A stretch of DNA of 5,620 bases from Acholeplasmatales bacterium Tener_01 (GTDB taxonomy: Bacteria > Bacillota_I > Bacilli_A > ML615J-28 > CAG-698), in NCBI GenBank assembly GCA_001604495.1, contig LVBR01000059.1:1-5620 (forward strand), in the 5' to 3' direction. Numbering within the stretch: position 1 is the stretch's first letter; each line of letters opens with the position of its first letter. This document shows positions 1 through 5,245 of the stretch, in pieces. The notes beneath the pieces were generated by a model, which searched no databases, was not told the DNA's origin, and saw only the letters and a program-made list of their open reading frames with translations. Made by a program: the position numbers and the translations under genes.

Positions 1-10
1 AATCTTTCAT
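1..10 (-). CDS. Start of an unidentified gene running off the left edge
   Basis: Only the first three codons are visible (Met-Lys-Asp), so the product cannot be named. The start is supported by its upstream signals rather than by protein sequence. An AGGAG ribosome binding site lies at 20-24 inside a longer purine run, 9 bases before the ATG, and a sigma-A-like promoter sits further upstream at 53-81. The gene follows pckA on the same strand, but the pckA terminator at 111-146 and the separate promoter suggest it is transcribed on its own. The call that a gene starts here is inference from these three signals. Confidence 0.6.
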
Positions 11-52
11 TTATTATTTCTCCTCTCTTTTTTAAAATAAAAAACCTTATAT

Positions 53-81
53 ATTTTATCATAAAGACTATTTAAAGTAAA
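53..81 (-). promoter_or_regulatory. Sigma-A-type promoter for the left-edge gene
   Basis: The minus strand reads TTTACT (76-81) as a -35 box, a 17-base spacer, then TAAAAT (53-58) as a -10 box, 4/6 and 5/6 matches to consensus. Transcription would start near 46, giving a leader of about 36 bases before the ATG at 10. It lies just downstream of the pckA terminator, where an independent promoter is expected. The region is very AT-rich, so chance matches are possible. Confidence 0.55.
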
Positions 82-103
82 TAGACGATAAAACTATTTA
101 AAG
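67..103. repeat. 11-bp direct repeat next to the -35 box
   Basis: ACTATTTAAAG occurs twice, at 67-77 and 93-103, 26 bp apart start to start. The similarity extends on one side: each copy is preceded by ATAAA, with one extra G in the copy at 61-77. The proximal copy runs into the -35 box of the promoter at 53-81. Two spaced copies beside a promoter could be a binding site for a regulator, but AT-rich DNA makes short repeats common and no regulator is identified. Confidence 0.4.
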
Positions 104-110
104 CATTTTC

Positions 111-146
111 ATAAAAAATAAAAAAAAGGCACATCTAAATGTGCCT
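111..146 (-). terminator. Intrinsic terminator of pckA
   Basis: AGGCACAT (127-134) pairs perfectly with ATGTGCCT (139-146) around a 4-base loop. On the minus strand this stem is followed at once by seven T and then another T-rich run (111-127). The hairpin begins 7 bases after the pckA stop codon, so it ends the pckA transcript. It is the strongest terminator in the window. Confidence 0.93.
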
Positions 147-153
147 AGTTTAA

Positions 154-1758
154 TTATAGTTTAGGACCAGCCTTAACAAGTGCTTTACCAGCTTGATTAG
201 TTTCGTATTTAGCAAAGTTCTTGATGAATCTAGATGCTAAATCTTTAGCTTTTTCATCCCAAGCTTTTGGATCAGCGTATGTATCACGAGGGTCAAGGAT
301 GTTTGTTGCAACACCTTCTAAAACTGTAGGAACTTCTAAATCAAAGTAAGGGATCTTCTTTGTTGGAGCATTGTTGATAGCACCGTTTAAAATAGCATCG
401 ATGATTCCACGAGTATCTTTGATTGAAATTCTCTTACCTGTTCCGTTCCAACCAGTGTTAACTAAGTAAGCTTTAGCGCCACTTAATTCCATTCTCTTAA
501 CTAATTCTTCAGCATATTTAGTTGGATGTAATTCCAAGAATGCTTGACCGAAGCATGCAGAGAATGTTGGAGTAGGTTCAGTAATTCCACGTTCAGTACC
601 TGCAAGTTTTGCAGTAAATCCACTTAAGAAGTAATATTTAGTTTGCTCAGGAGTTAGAATTGAAACAGGAGGCAATACTCCAAAAGCATCAGCGCTTAGG
701 AAGATAACGTTCTTAGCACTTGGTGCACTACTTACTGGACGAACGATGTTTTGAATATGATCGATTGGGTAGCTAACACGTGTGTTTTCAGTAACGCTCT
801 TGTCAGCAAAATCAATCTTACCATTCTTATCAACAGTAACATTTTCTAATAATGCATTTCTCTTAATTGCATTGTAGATATCAGGTTCACTTTCTTTATC
901 TAGATTGATAACTTTAGCATAGCATCCACCTTCGAAGTTGAATACGCCTTTGTCGTCCCATCCGTGTTCATCATCACCAATTAATAATCTCTTAGGATCT
1001 GTTGATAATGTAGTTTTACCAGTTCCAGATAGACCAAAGAAAATAGCTGTATTTTCACCATTCATATCAGTGTTAGCTGAGCAGTGCATTGAAGCAATAC
1101 CTTGAAGAGGAAGATAGTAGTTCATCATACTAAACATTCCTTTCTTCATTTCGCCACCATACCAAGTATTTAAAATAACTTGTTCACGGCTTGTGATATT
1201 GAATGCAACACAAGTTTCACTATTTAATCCAAGTTCTTTGAAGTTATCAACTTTTGCTTTACTTGCAGTATAGATTACAAAGTTAGGTTCAAAGTTTTCT
1301 TCTTCTTCCTTAGAAGGCTTAATAAACATGTTTCTAACAAAGTGAGCTTGCCAAGCAACTTCCATAATAAAACGAATTGCCATTCTTGTGTCTTTGTTAG
1401 CGCCACAGAATGCATCAACTACGTATAGTTTCTTGTTAGATAATTCTTTTTGAGCAAGTTTTTTAACTTCACTCCAAACTTCTTCGCTCATTGGATGATT
1501 ATCATTCTTATATTCATCAGTAGTCCACCAAACAGTGTCCTTGCTGTTTTTATCCATAACGATATATTTGTCCTTAGGGCTACGACCAGTGTAAACACCT
1601 GTCATTACATTTACAGCACCAAGTTCAGTTTCAACACCTTTGTCAAAACCTTCTAGCTTAGGATCCATTTCATCTTTATAAAGTGATTCATAAGATGGAT
1701 TGTAGATAATCTCCTTTACGCCATTAATTCCGTACTTTGTTAAATCAATTTTCTTCAT
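154..1758 (-). CDS. pckA: Phosphoenolpyruvate carboxykinase (ATP)
   Basis: This 534-aa cytosolic enzyme interconverts oxaloacetate + ATP and PEP + ADP + CO2 (EC 4.1.1.49). It serves gluconeogenesis, or in fermenting anaerobes often runs towards oxaloacetate with ATP gain. The sequence shows the substrate loop TGRSPKDKYIV (Arg59), the PEPCK signature WYGGEMKKG (Lys206), the metal ligand His225 in MHCSAN, the P-loop GLSGTGKT (242-249, Lys248), the Asp pair in GDDEHGWDD (262-263), Arg327 in ENTRVSYP, and the nucleotide-binding NTGWNGTGKR stretch near 435. All key residues known for the Escherichia coli enzyme are present and the length matches the family. The ATG at 1758 is chosen over the upstream in-frame starts: it has GGAGG at 1764-1768 with 5-base spacing, while the start at 1770 overlaps that site and the one at 1824 lies inside the promoter. 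It has its own promoter and terminator, so it looks monocistronic. Direction in vivo cannot be read from sequence. Confidence 0.98.
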   Translation of the reverse strand: MKKIDLTKYGINGVKEIIYNPSYESLYKDEMDPKLEGFDKGVETELGAVNVMTGVYTGRSPKDKYIVMDKNSKDTVWWTTDEYKNDNHPMSEEVWSEVKKLAQKELSNKKLYVVDAFCGANKDTRMAIRFIMEVAWQAHFVRNMFIKPSKEEEENFEPNFVIYTASKAKVDNFKELGLNSETCVAFNITSREQVILNTWYGGEMKKGMFSMMNYYLPLQGIASMHCSANTDMNGENTAIFFGLSGTGKTTLSTDPKRLLIGDDEHGWDDKGVFNFEGGCYAKVINLDKESEPDIYNAIKRNALLENVTVDKNGKIDFADKSVTENTRVSYPIDHIQNIVRPVSSAPSAKNVIFLSADAFGVLPPVSILTPEQTKYYFLSGFTAKLAGTERGITEPTPTFSACFGQAFLELHPTKYAEELVKRMELSGAKAYLVNTGWNGTGKRISIKDTRGIIDAILNGAINNAPTKKIPYFDLEVPTVLEGVATNILDPRDTYADPKAWDEKAKDLASRFIKNFAKYETNQAGKALVKAGPKL

Positions 1759-1763
1759 AAATA

Positions 1764-1768
1764 CCTCC
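1764..1768 (-). promoter_or_regulatory. Ribosome binding site that fixes the pckA start
   Basis: GGAGG on the minus strand lies 5 bases before the ATG at 1756-1758. The in-frame ATG at 1768-1770 overlaps this site and so cannot use it, which decides for the 534-aa product. Confidence 0.88.
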
Positions 1769-1804
1769 ATAATGTGATATAACACCAAATTTTTCCATTT
1801 ATAT

Positions 1805-1831
1805 ATTATATCAAAAAATGTCAAAAGTCAA
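1805..1831 (-). promoter_or_regulatory. Promoter of pckA
   Basis: The minus strand has a perfect TATAAT (1805-1810) with TTGACT (1826-1831, 5/6 of the -35 consensus) 15 bases upstream. The same -35 lies 17 bases from an overlapping TAATAT, so the exact -10 register is uncertain. Transcription would start near 1798, giving a leader of about 40 bases. No clear operator or catabolite-responsive element was seen. The insertion sequence begins about 40 bp upstream of the -35 box, so the core promoter is intact. Confidence 0.8.
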
Positions 1832-1870
1832 CTTATACGCACCCTATTAATACATGTTAATATACAATAC

Positions 1871-1880
1871 ATGTGAGACT
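1871..1880 (+). repeat. Left terminal inverted repeat of the insertion sequence
   Basis: ATGTGAGACT is the exact inverse of the sequence at 3053-3062. The outermost A/T pair may belong to the flank, making the true end 1872. Beyond 10 bp the two ends match only with gaps. Confidence 0.82.
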
Positions 1881-1896
1881 TTCTGTAAATAACACT

Positions 1897-1908
1897 TAGT
1901 ATTTAAAA
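1897..1908 (+). repeat. Left subterminal inverted repeat of the insertion sequence
   Basis: TAGTATTTAAAA is a perfect 12-bp inverse match to 3011-3022, 25 bp inside the left end versus 39 bp inside the right end. It contains the proposed -35 box of the transposase promoter. A transposase binding site is plausible but unproven. Confidence 0.5.
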
Positions 1909-1930
1909 AGTGATTCATTTCCTTTATAAT
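1902..1930 (+). promoter_or_regulatory. Promoter of the transposase gene
   Basis: TTTAAA (1902-1907) lies 17 bases before a perfect TATAAT (1925-1930). Transcription should start near 1937, leaving a leader of about 35 bases to the ATG at 1972. The weak -35 (4/6) suggests modest expression, as is usual for a transposase. The -10 box overlaps the left arm of the hairpin at 1909-1971 by one base, which places the start site beyond that arm. Confidence 0.65.
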
Positions 1931-1971
1931 TCTAAGTGACAAAAAATAAAACAGAAAGGAAACAAATCACT
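1909..1971 (+). promoter_or_regulatory. Inverted repeat burying the transposase ribosome site (putative fold-back control)
   Basis: AGTGATTCATTTCCTTT (1909-1925) pairs with AAAGGAAACAAATCACT (1955-1971) at 15 of 17 positions. The only mismatches are an internal two-base pair, and the loop is 29 bases. The right arm contains the AGGA ribosome site (1957-1960) and ends directly against the ATG. The left arm lies upstream of the predicted start of transcription (about 1937). RNA from the element's own promoter therefore lacks it, while RNA entering from outside carries both arms. IS10 and IS50 are known to block outside-driven transposase synthesis this way. The pairing is seen; the function is inferred. 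Confidence 0.6.
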
Positions 1972-2991
1972 ATGAATATTATACGATATATTCCTCACGA
2001 ATTAAAGACAAGATTTTATGCTTGCCTAACTTATTCTAATCGAAAGGTCAATCATTATACTCTTAAAGATGTTTTAAGATTGTATCACATATCTAAAGCT
2101 TCTCTCATGCGCTGGATGAAACGCTTTGATGGGACTATAGAGTCTTTAATGGATAAACCTAAAAGACCTAAGACTCCTCATCCAAACGCTCATACAGCCG
2201 AAGAGATAAAGCATATTTTTGATTTGCTTAAAAGAAATCCTAATATTGGTCTATGTGAATTATATGGCAAATTAAAACGAAATTATGCTTATTCTCGTCA
2301 TCCTGCTTCTTTATTCCGTTTTTTAAGAAAGAACGGTGTTTTCATTGAACCAGAACATAAAAAGACAAAACACGTGAACAAACCTTATGACACACCTAAA
2401 AATATAGGTGAAAAGATGCAATTAGACGTCAAATATGTCCCAGAATCTTGTTATGCAGGTAAAGATGGACAAAAGTTCTACCAGTACACAATTATTGATG
2501 AGGCCTCAAGAGAAAGGTTCATCTATGCATATAAATCTCAAGATTCCTTCTCTACTGTTGATTTCACCATTAGAGCTATTATTTACTTCGGTTATATCCC
2601 TAAAGTAATCCAAACAGATAATGGCTTTGAATTCACTAATAATCGTGAAAAGAAAGATTTAACTCTTCATCTTTTTGATCAACTTTGTGACGAATTAAAT
2701 ATTTATCATCACAAAATCAAACCTAGAACTCCTAGACACAATGGTAAAGTTGAACGTAGCCATAGGAATGATCAAAAGAGATTCTATTCTAAGATGAGTT
2801 TTTTTGATTTAGATGATCTAAACAAGCAAATGAGAGCTTATCTGAGAAGATCAAATGATATTCCTTCTATTTCTCTATCTTGGCTTTCTCCTAACGAGAA
2901 GAGAGCATCTTTGACTGATTTTAAGCACAACATCAAATCTATTTTGCCTGTTTTTAATAAACAACTTTTCAATACTTTAGTTAATCATTAA
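1972..2991 (+). CDS. IS481-type DDE transposase
   Basis: This 339-aa protein cuts and joins DNA at the element's ends. The N-terminus (about residues 29-63) is a helix-turn-helix that likely binds those ends. The rest is an RNase H-like integrase core (rve type). The catalytic triad is visible: Asp152 in QLDVKY, Asp216 in QTDNG and Glu261 in KVERSH, the last inside the HNGKVERSH block typical of IS481 and related integrases. The second Asp and Glu are separated by 44 residues, longer than the classical 35 of IS481/IS3 and matching a longer-spaced IS481-like subgroup. The frame is intact with no frameshift, so it is probably functional. The ATG at 1972 is chosen over an in-frame GTG at 1936: AAAGGA at 1955-1960 precedes the ATG by 11 bases, and the GTG lies at the predicted transcription start. 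Confidence 0.93.
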   Translation: MNIIRYIPHELKTRFYACLTYSNRKVNHYTLKDVLRLYHISKASLMRWMKRFDGTIESLMDKPKRPKTPHPNAHTAEEIKHIFDLLKRNPNIGLCELYGKLKRNYAYSRHPASLFRFLRKNGVFIEPEHKKTKHVNKPYDTPKNIGEKMQLDVKYVPESCYAGKDGQKFYQYTIIDEASRERFIYAYKSQDSFSTVDFTIRAIIYFGYIPKVIQTDNGFEFTNNREKKDLTLHLFDQLCDELNIYHHKIKPRTPRHNGKVERSHRNDQKRFYSKMSFFDLDDLNKQMRAYLRRSNDIPSISLSWLSPNEKRASLTDFKHNIKSILPVFNKQLFNTLVNH

Positions 2992-3001
2992 TATCTAGTA
3001 T

Positions 3002-3034
3002 TAACATATATTTTAAATACTATCATATATGTTA
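3002..3034 (+). terminator. AT-rich hairpin after the transposase, possible weak terminator
   Basis: TAACATATAT (3002-3011) pairs perfectly with ATATATGTTA (3025-3034) around a 13-base loop, starting 11 bases after the stop codon. A flanking pair, GTATTAA (2998-3004) with TTAATAC (3039-3045), could extend it with a bulge. The RNA beyond is U-rich but interrupted, and the stem has only one G-C pair, so termination would be weak. The left arm also overlaps the subterminal repeat by one base, so it may act as DNA in transposition instead. Confidence 0.35.
3011..3022 (-). repeat. Right subterminal inverted repeat of the insertion sequence
   Basis: The minus strand reads TAGTATTTAAAA, a perfect inverse copy of 1897-1908. 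A further 8-bp match, AAAAAGTG, occurs at 1905-1912 and inverted at 3045-3052, but at different distances from the ends. Confidence 0.5.
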
Positions 3035-3052
3035 TTATTTAATACACTTTTT

Positions 3053-3062
3053 AGTCTCACAT
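3053..3062 (-). repeat. Right terminal inverted repeat of the insertion sequence
   Basis: The minus strand reads ATGTGAGACT, identical to the left end at 1871-1880. The flank beyond (from 3063) does not repeat the flank before 1871, so no target duplication marks the junction. Confidence 0.82.
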
Positions 3063-3075
3063 CATTTACAAACTA

Positions 3076-3108
3076 ACAAAAAGAAAAGTCACATTTTAAA
3101 ATGTGACT
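3076..3108 (-). terminator. Intrinsic terminator of the large lipoprotein gene
   Basis: Positions 3087-3108 are a perfect 22-bp palindrome (arms AGTCACATTTT and its complement). On the minus strand it is followed by TTTTCTTTTT (3078-3087). The stem overlaps the gene's TAG stop codon (3107-3109) by two bases, so the gene has almost no 3' untranslated region. With its T-tract only on the minus-strand side, it serves the minus strand. Confidence 0.88.
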
Positions 3109-5182
3109 ACTTTCTACTCATTGTTCCATTAATTGTGACTTCTTTAAAAGAATATCCATATTGAAGTGTTAATACCAATTTAAATGTCGTGTAAGTTTCA
3201 ATTAACTCTTTAATCTCATATATTTTATAATCACTACTTAAAGCATTTCTAATCTTTGATGTTACTACTTCAGTTATATGATTGTAATCAACATCTTTGA
3301 ATTCAATATTATTGATAACTTCTATTCCTCTCTCGATTGGATCAACAGTTCCATATTTTGTTGATAAATCTAATACTTCAAATGGATTATTTGCTCCATT
3401 ATATGCAGATTCATATATTATCTTTAAATATTCCTTAGGTAATACTCCAATAGTATTATCTATTGAAGTTATTTTTTCGAGTTCATGATAATCAACATGA
3501 TAATCATCTCTAAAAATCTCTTTCATAATAACTTCAGCCATTGTAATTGATACAATGTAACGACCAACATATGGTGACATATGAACAGTATCGCGCTGTA
3601 ATCCCTTTATGATATAGTCATTTTTCTCATTTACTGTTCCGTTTAGTTTATATTCTAAATCATTTAAGTAAGTAGTTCTTGCTGTTTCTATGGATGTTGC
3701 AACCATGGAAACAAAGTCTACGCCGGGATCAACTAAGAATACATCATTAGTTCTTTGATAAATGCTTTCCATAGAGGCCGTAGCTACCACAATCCTCCAA
3801 TGAACATAAACTCCGACTTTAGCATTAATAGCATATCTATGAATAAAACTAACTAAATAATTGAGATTATTCTTAATAGACTCGTTCACTGTTTCACTAA
3901 TTGTATGAGTTTCATAGTAATATGGTTGTACTGTTATGACATCCCAATCATATTTTTCTAGTACCTCACTTAGATTACTAAGTCTTACTCTACTATAAGC
4001 ACATTTTTCAAAGTCATATTCATAATAACCAAACGTATTATTCAAAGGATCTTGGGTTTCTTTATCCATATAGATTTTACTCGTTACATCAAAGTCGCTT
4101 CTTCCATCTTCTCTTTTACAAATATTGCTGTAAAAGCCGACTCCACGTCCTCCTTCAAGGCAAAATGCAAGCTTAACATCACTAAAATCAAGTATTCCAT
4201 AAGATGCTAAAACTTCAGGAAAATGTACCATTAGGTCATTTGTGAATGAATTCCCAATTGCAAGATAGTATAGTGAATTAATCCCTTCAAACTTGACATT
4301 ATTAAGGTAACAATAGTCACTAGCATAGCTAACTCTTCTTGCTTTGATTGTTTGAGTATCGCTAAATGCTTTATCACCAATTTCTTTAACTTCAGTTGGT
4401 ACACTTATATATTTTGTATCTATGTTAATAAACGCGCATTCTGCAATAGCAGTAATATTTGTATCAATGACTATTTCATCTACACTAATATCACCAAATA
4501 CCAAATACAAATCAGATGGAACTTCACCACTACCAACTAAGTATAGAATATCTCCATCAATATAATAATAGATATCACTATTAACTATTCCGCCTTCATA
4601 TTTAATATTATTAATTTCGATTCTTTTATTAAATATTTTATGGCAATCAAGACATTCAGTGTATCTAATTATTATATCTTTATAGTTTTCTTCTACTTCT
4701 TTGGTGTTTATATGGTTATTAGGGTCAAGTGGCTTTTCTTCTTTATATTCCTTACCACAATTACTACATTTATATTCTATATAACCATTTATACTACATG
4801 TTGATTTTTCTTCATTAACTACTTCGTAGCGATGTTCAAGTGCTGGTGGCATTTCTAAAGTGAAAGTATCACCGCACCTTGAGCAAGTGTAGACTACTAC
4901 TCCCCAATGTTCACATGAGCCAACGTAACTGGTTGAAACGTAATCATGTCCAAGGGGAGCGATAGTGATATCATCTATCTCATTTTTGTTAATATCATAA
5001 TACTTGCCATTAACTTCATAATGGCTAATTGTTCCTTCTTTAGTACATGTTGGGGCAACTTCACCAATTAAAGGTCCATAATCAATTTTTTCATTTTGAT
5101 TATTTTCTTCAATTACAACTTTTTTGCATCCACAAAATAGTAGTATTAATAATATCAATATGTATTTAGATAATTTCTTCAT
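3107..5182 (-). CDS. Surface lipoprotein with CxxC repeats and a DUF4886-like SGNH hydrolase domain
   Basis: This 691-aa protein starts with a lysine-rich, hydrophobic signal peptide ending in FCGC, so Cys19 is probably lipidated and the protein held outside the membrane. Residues about 45-190 form repeats of the TC..G...Y.C..CG......LGH kind found in many gut Firmicute surface proteins. CxxC pairs lie at 100/103, 139/142 and 177/180, and the first repeat has lost its pair. Residues about 210-297 resemble a short BspA-type leucine-rich stretch (VPTEVKEIGDKAF). From about 305 comes a DUF4886-like SGNH/GDSL domain: LAIGNSF with nucleophile Ser312, an EGG turn, WDVITVQ (Gln419), and RDTVHMSPYVGRY supplying Asp531 and His534. 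An esterase acting on glycan or other extracellular substrates is inference. The last 120 residues are unrecognised. The ATG at 5182 is chosen because GGGTGA (5188-5193) lies 5 bases upstream; the in-frame GTG at 5191 overlaps that site. Confidence 0.85.
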   Translation of the reverse strand: MKKLSKYILILLILLFCGCKKVVIEENNQNEKIDYGPLIGEVAPTCTKEGTISHYEVNGKYYDINKNEIDDITIAPLGHDYVSTSYVGSCEHWGVVVYTCSRCGDTFTLEMPPALEHRYEVVNEEKSTCSINGYIEYKCSNCGKEYKEEKPLDPNNHINTKEVEENYKDIIIRYTECLDCHKIFNKRIEINNIKYEGGIVNSDIYYYIDGDILYLVGSGEVPSDLYLVFGDISVDEIVIDTNITAIAECAFINIDTKYISVPTEVKEIGDKAFSDTQTIKARRVSYASDYCYLNNVKFEGINSLYYLAIGNSFTNDLMVHFPEVLASYGILDFSDVKLAFCLEGGRGVGFYSNICKREDGRSDFDVTSKIYMDKETQDPLNNTFGYYEYDFEKCAYSRVRLSNLSEVLEKYDWDVITVQPYYYETHTISETVNESIKNNLNYLVSFIHRYAINAKVGVYVHWRIVVATASMESIYQRTNDVFLVDPGVDFVSMVATSIETARTTYLNDLEYKLNGTVNEKNDYIIKGLQRDTVHMSPYVGRYIVSITMAEVIMKEIFRDDYHVDYHELEKITSIDNTIGVLPKEYLKIIYESAYNGANNPFEVLDLSTKYGTVDPIERGIEVINNIEFKDVDYNHITEVVTSKIRNALSSDYKIYEIKELIETYTTFKLVLTLQYGYSFKEVTINGTMSRK

Positions 5183-5199
5183 ACAATTCACCCAATATT

Positions 5200-5205
5200 A
5201 TTATA
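5200..5205 (-). promoter_or_regulatory. Possible -10 box for the large lipoprotein gene
   Basis: The minus strand has a perfect TATAAT here, but no -35 box: the place for it (about 5223-5228) falls in the terminator stem of the upstream gene. A start near 5193 would give a leader of only about 11 bases that begins at the ribosome site. The alternative is read-through from the upstream gene across 61 bases. The TATAAT may be chance. Confidence 0.3.
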
Positions 5206-5210
5206 CACCT

Positions 5211-5245
5211 AAAATAAAAAATATGGGTATTAACCCCATATTTTT
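5211..5245 (-). terminator. Intrinsic terminator of the DUF4430 lipoprotein gene
   Basis: AAAAATATGGG (5217-5227) pairs with CCCATATTTTT (5235-5245) around a 7-base loop. On the minus strand the G-C core is followed by TTTTTATTTT (5211-5220). The stem overlaps the TAA stop codon (5244-5246) by two bases. The arms carry T runs on both sides, so it might also work in the other direction. Confidence 0.82.

Larger units (their letters stand above)
1872..3061 (+). mobile_element. Complete IS481-type insertion sequence, about 1.19 kb
   Basis: The element has one intact transposase gene bounded by inverted ends that begin TGTGAGACT, and IS481-family ends commonly begin TGT. The terminal repeats are perfect for 9 bp, or 10 bp if the flanking A/T pair at 1871 and 3062 is counted. 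A second, 12-bp inverted pair lies inside them (1897-1908 and 3011-3022), supporting the same boundaries. It sits between pckA and the large lipoprotein gene and transcribes divergently from pckA. No target-site duplication of more than 1-2 bp is visible, so the ends are inferred from symmetry. The intact reading frame suggests it is recent or still active. Confidence 0.87.

Noticed and set aside
1450..1656. Plus-strand frame of 68 codons inside pckA
   Set aside because: It is an antisense shadow of pckA with no ribosome site and low-complexity composition.
1759..1824. Longer pckA reading frame with 22 extra N-terminal residues
   Set aside because: The extra stretch covers the ribosome site and the -10 box, has no ribosome site of its own, and the family starts near the chosen ATG.
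1871..3062. Cargo or accessory genes within the mobile element
   Set aside because: The space between the inverted ends is filled by the transposase and its short leader and trailer; nothing else is coded.
3087..3108. 22-bp palindrome as an operator or recombination site
   Set aside because: It overlaps a stop codon and is followed by a T-tract on the coding strand, which is explained by an intrinsic terminator.
3297..3488. Plus-strand frame of 63 codons inside the large lipoprotein gene
   Set aside because: It is an antisense shadow with no supporting signals or recognisable domain.
4352..4540. Plus-strand frame of 62 codons inside the large lipoprotein gene
   Set aside because: It is an antisense shadow of the repeat-poor middle of the gene, without a ribosome site.
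4610..5050. CxxC repeats as a DNA-binding zinc ribbon protein
   Set aside because: They follow a lipoprotein signal peptide and match extracellular repeat units, so a nuclear-type or transcription role does not fit.
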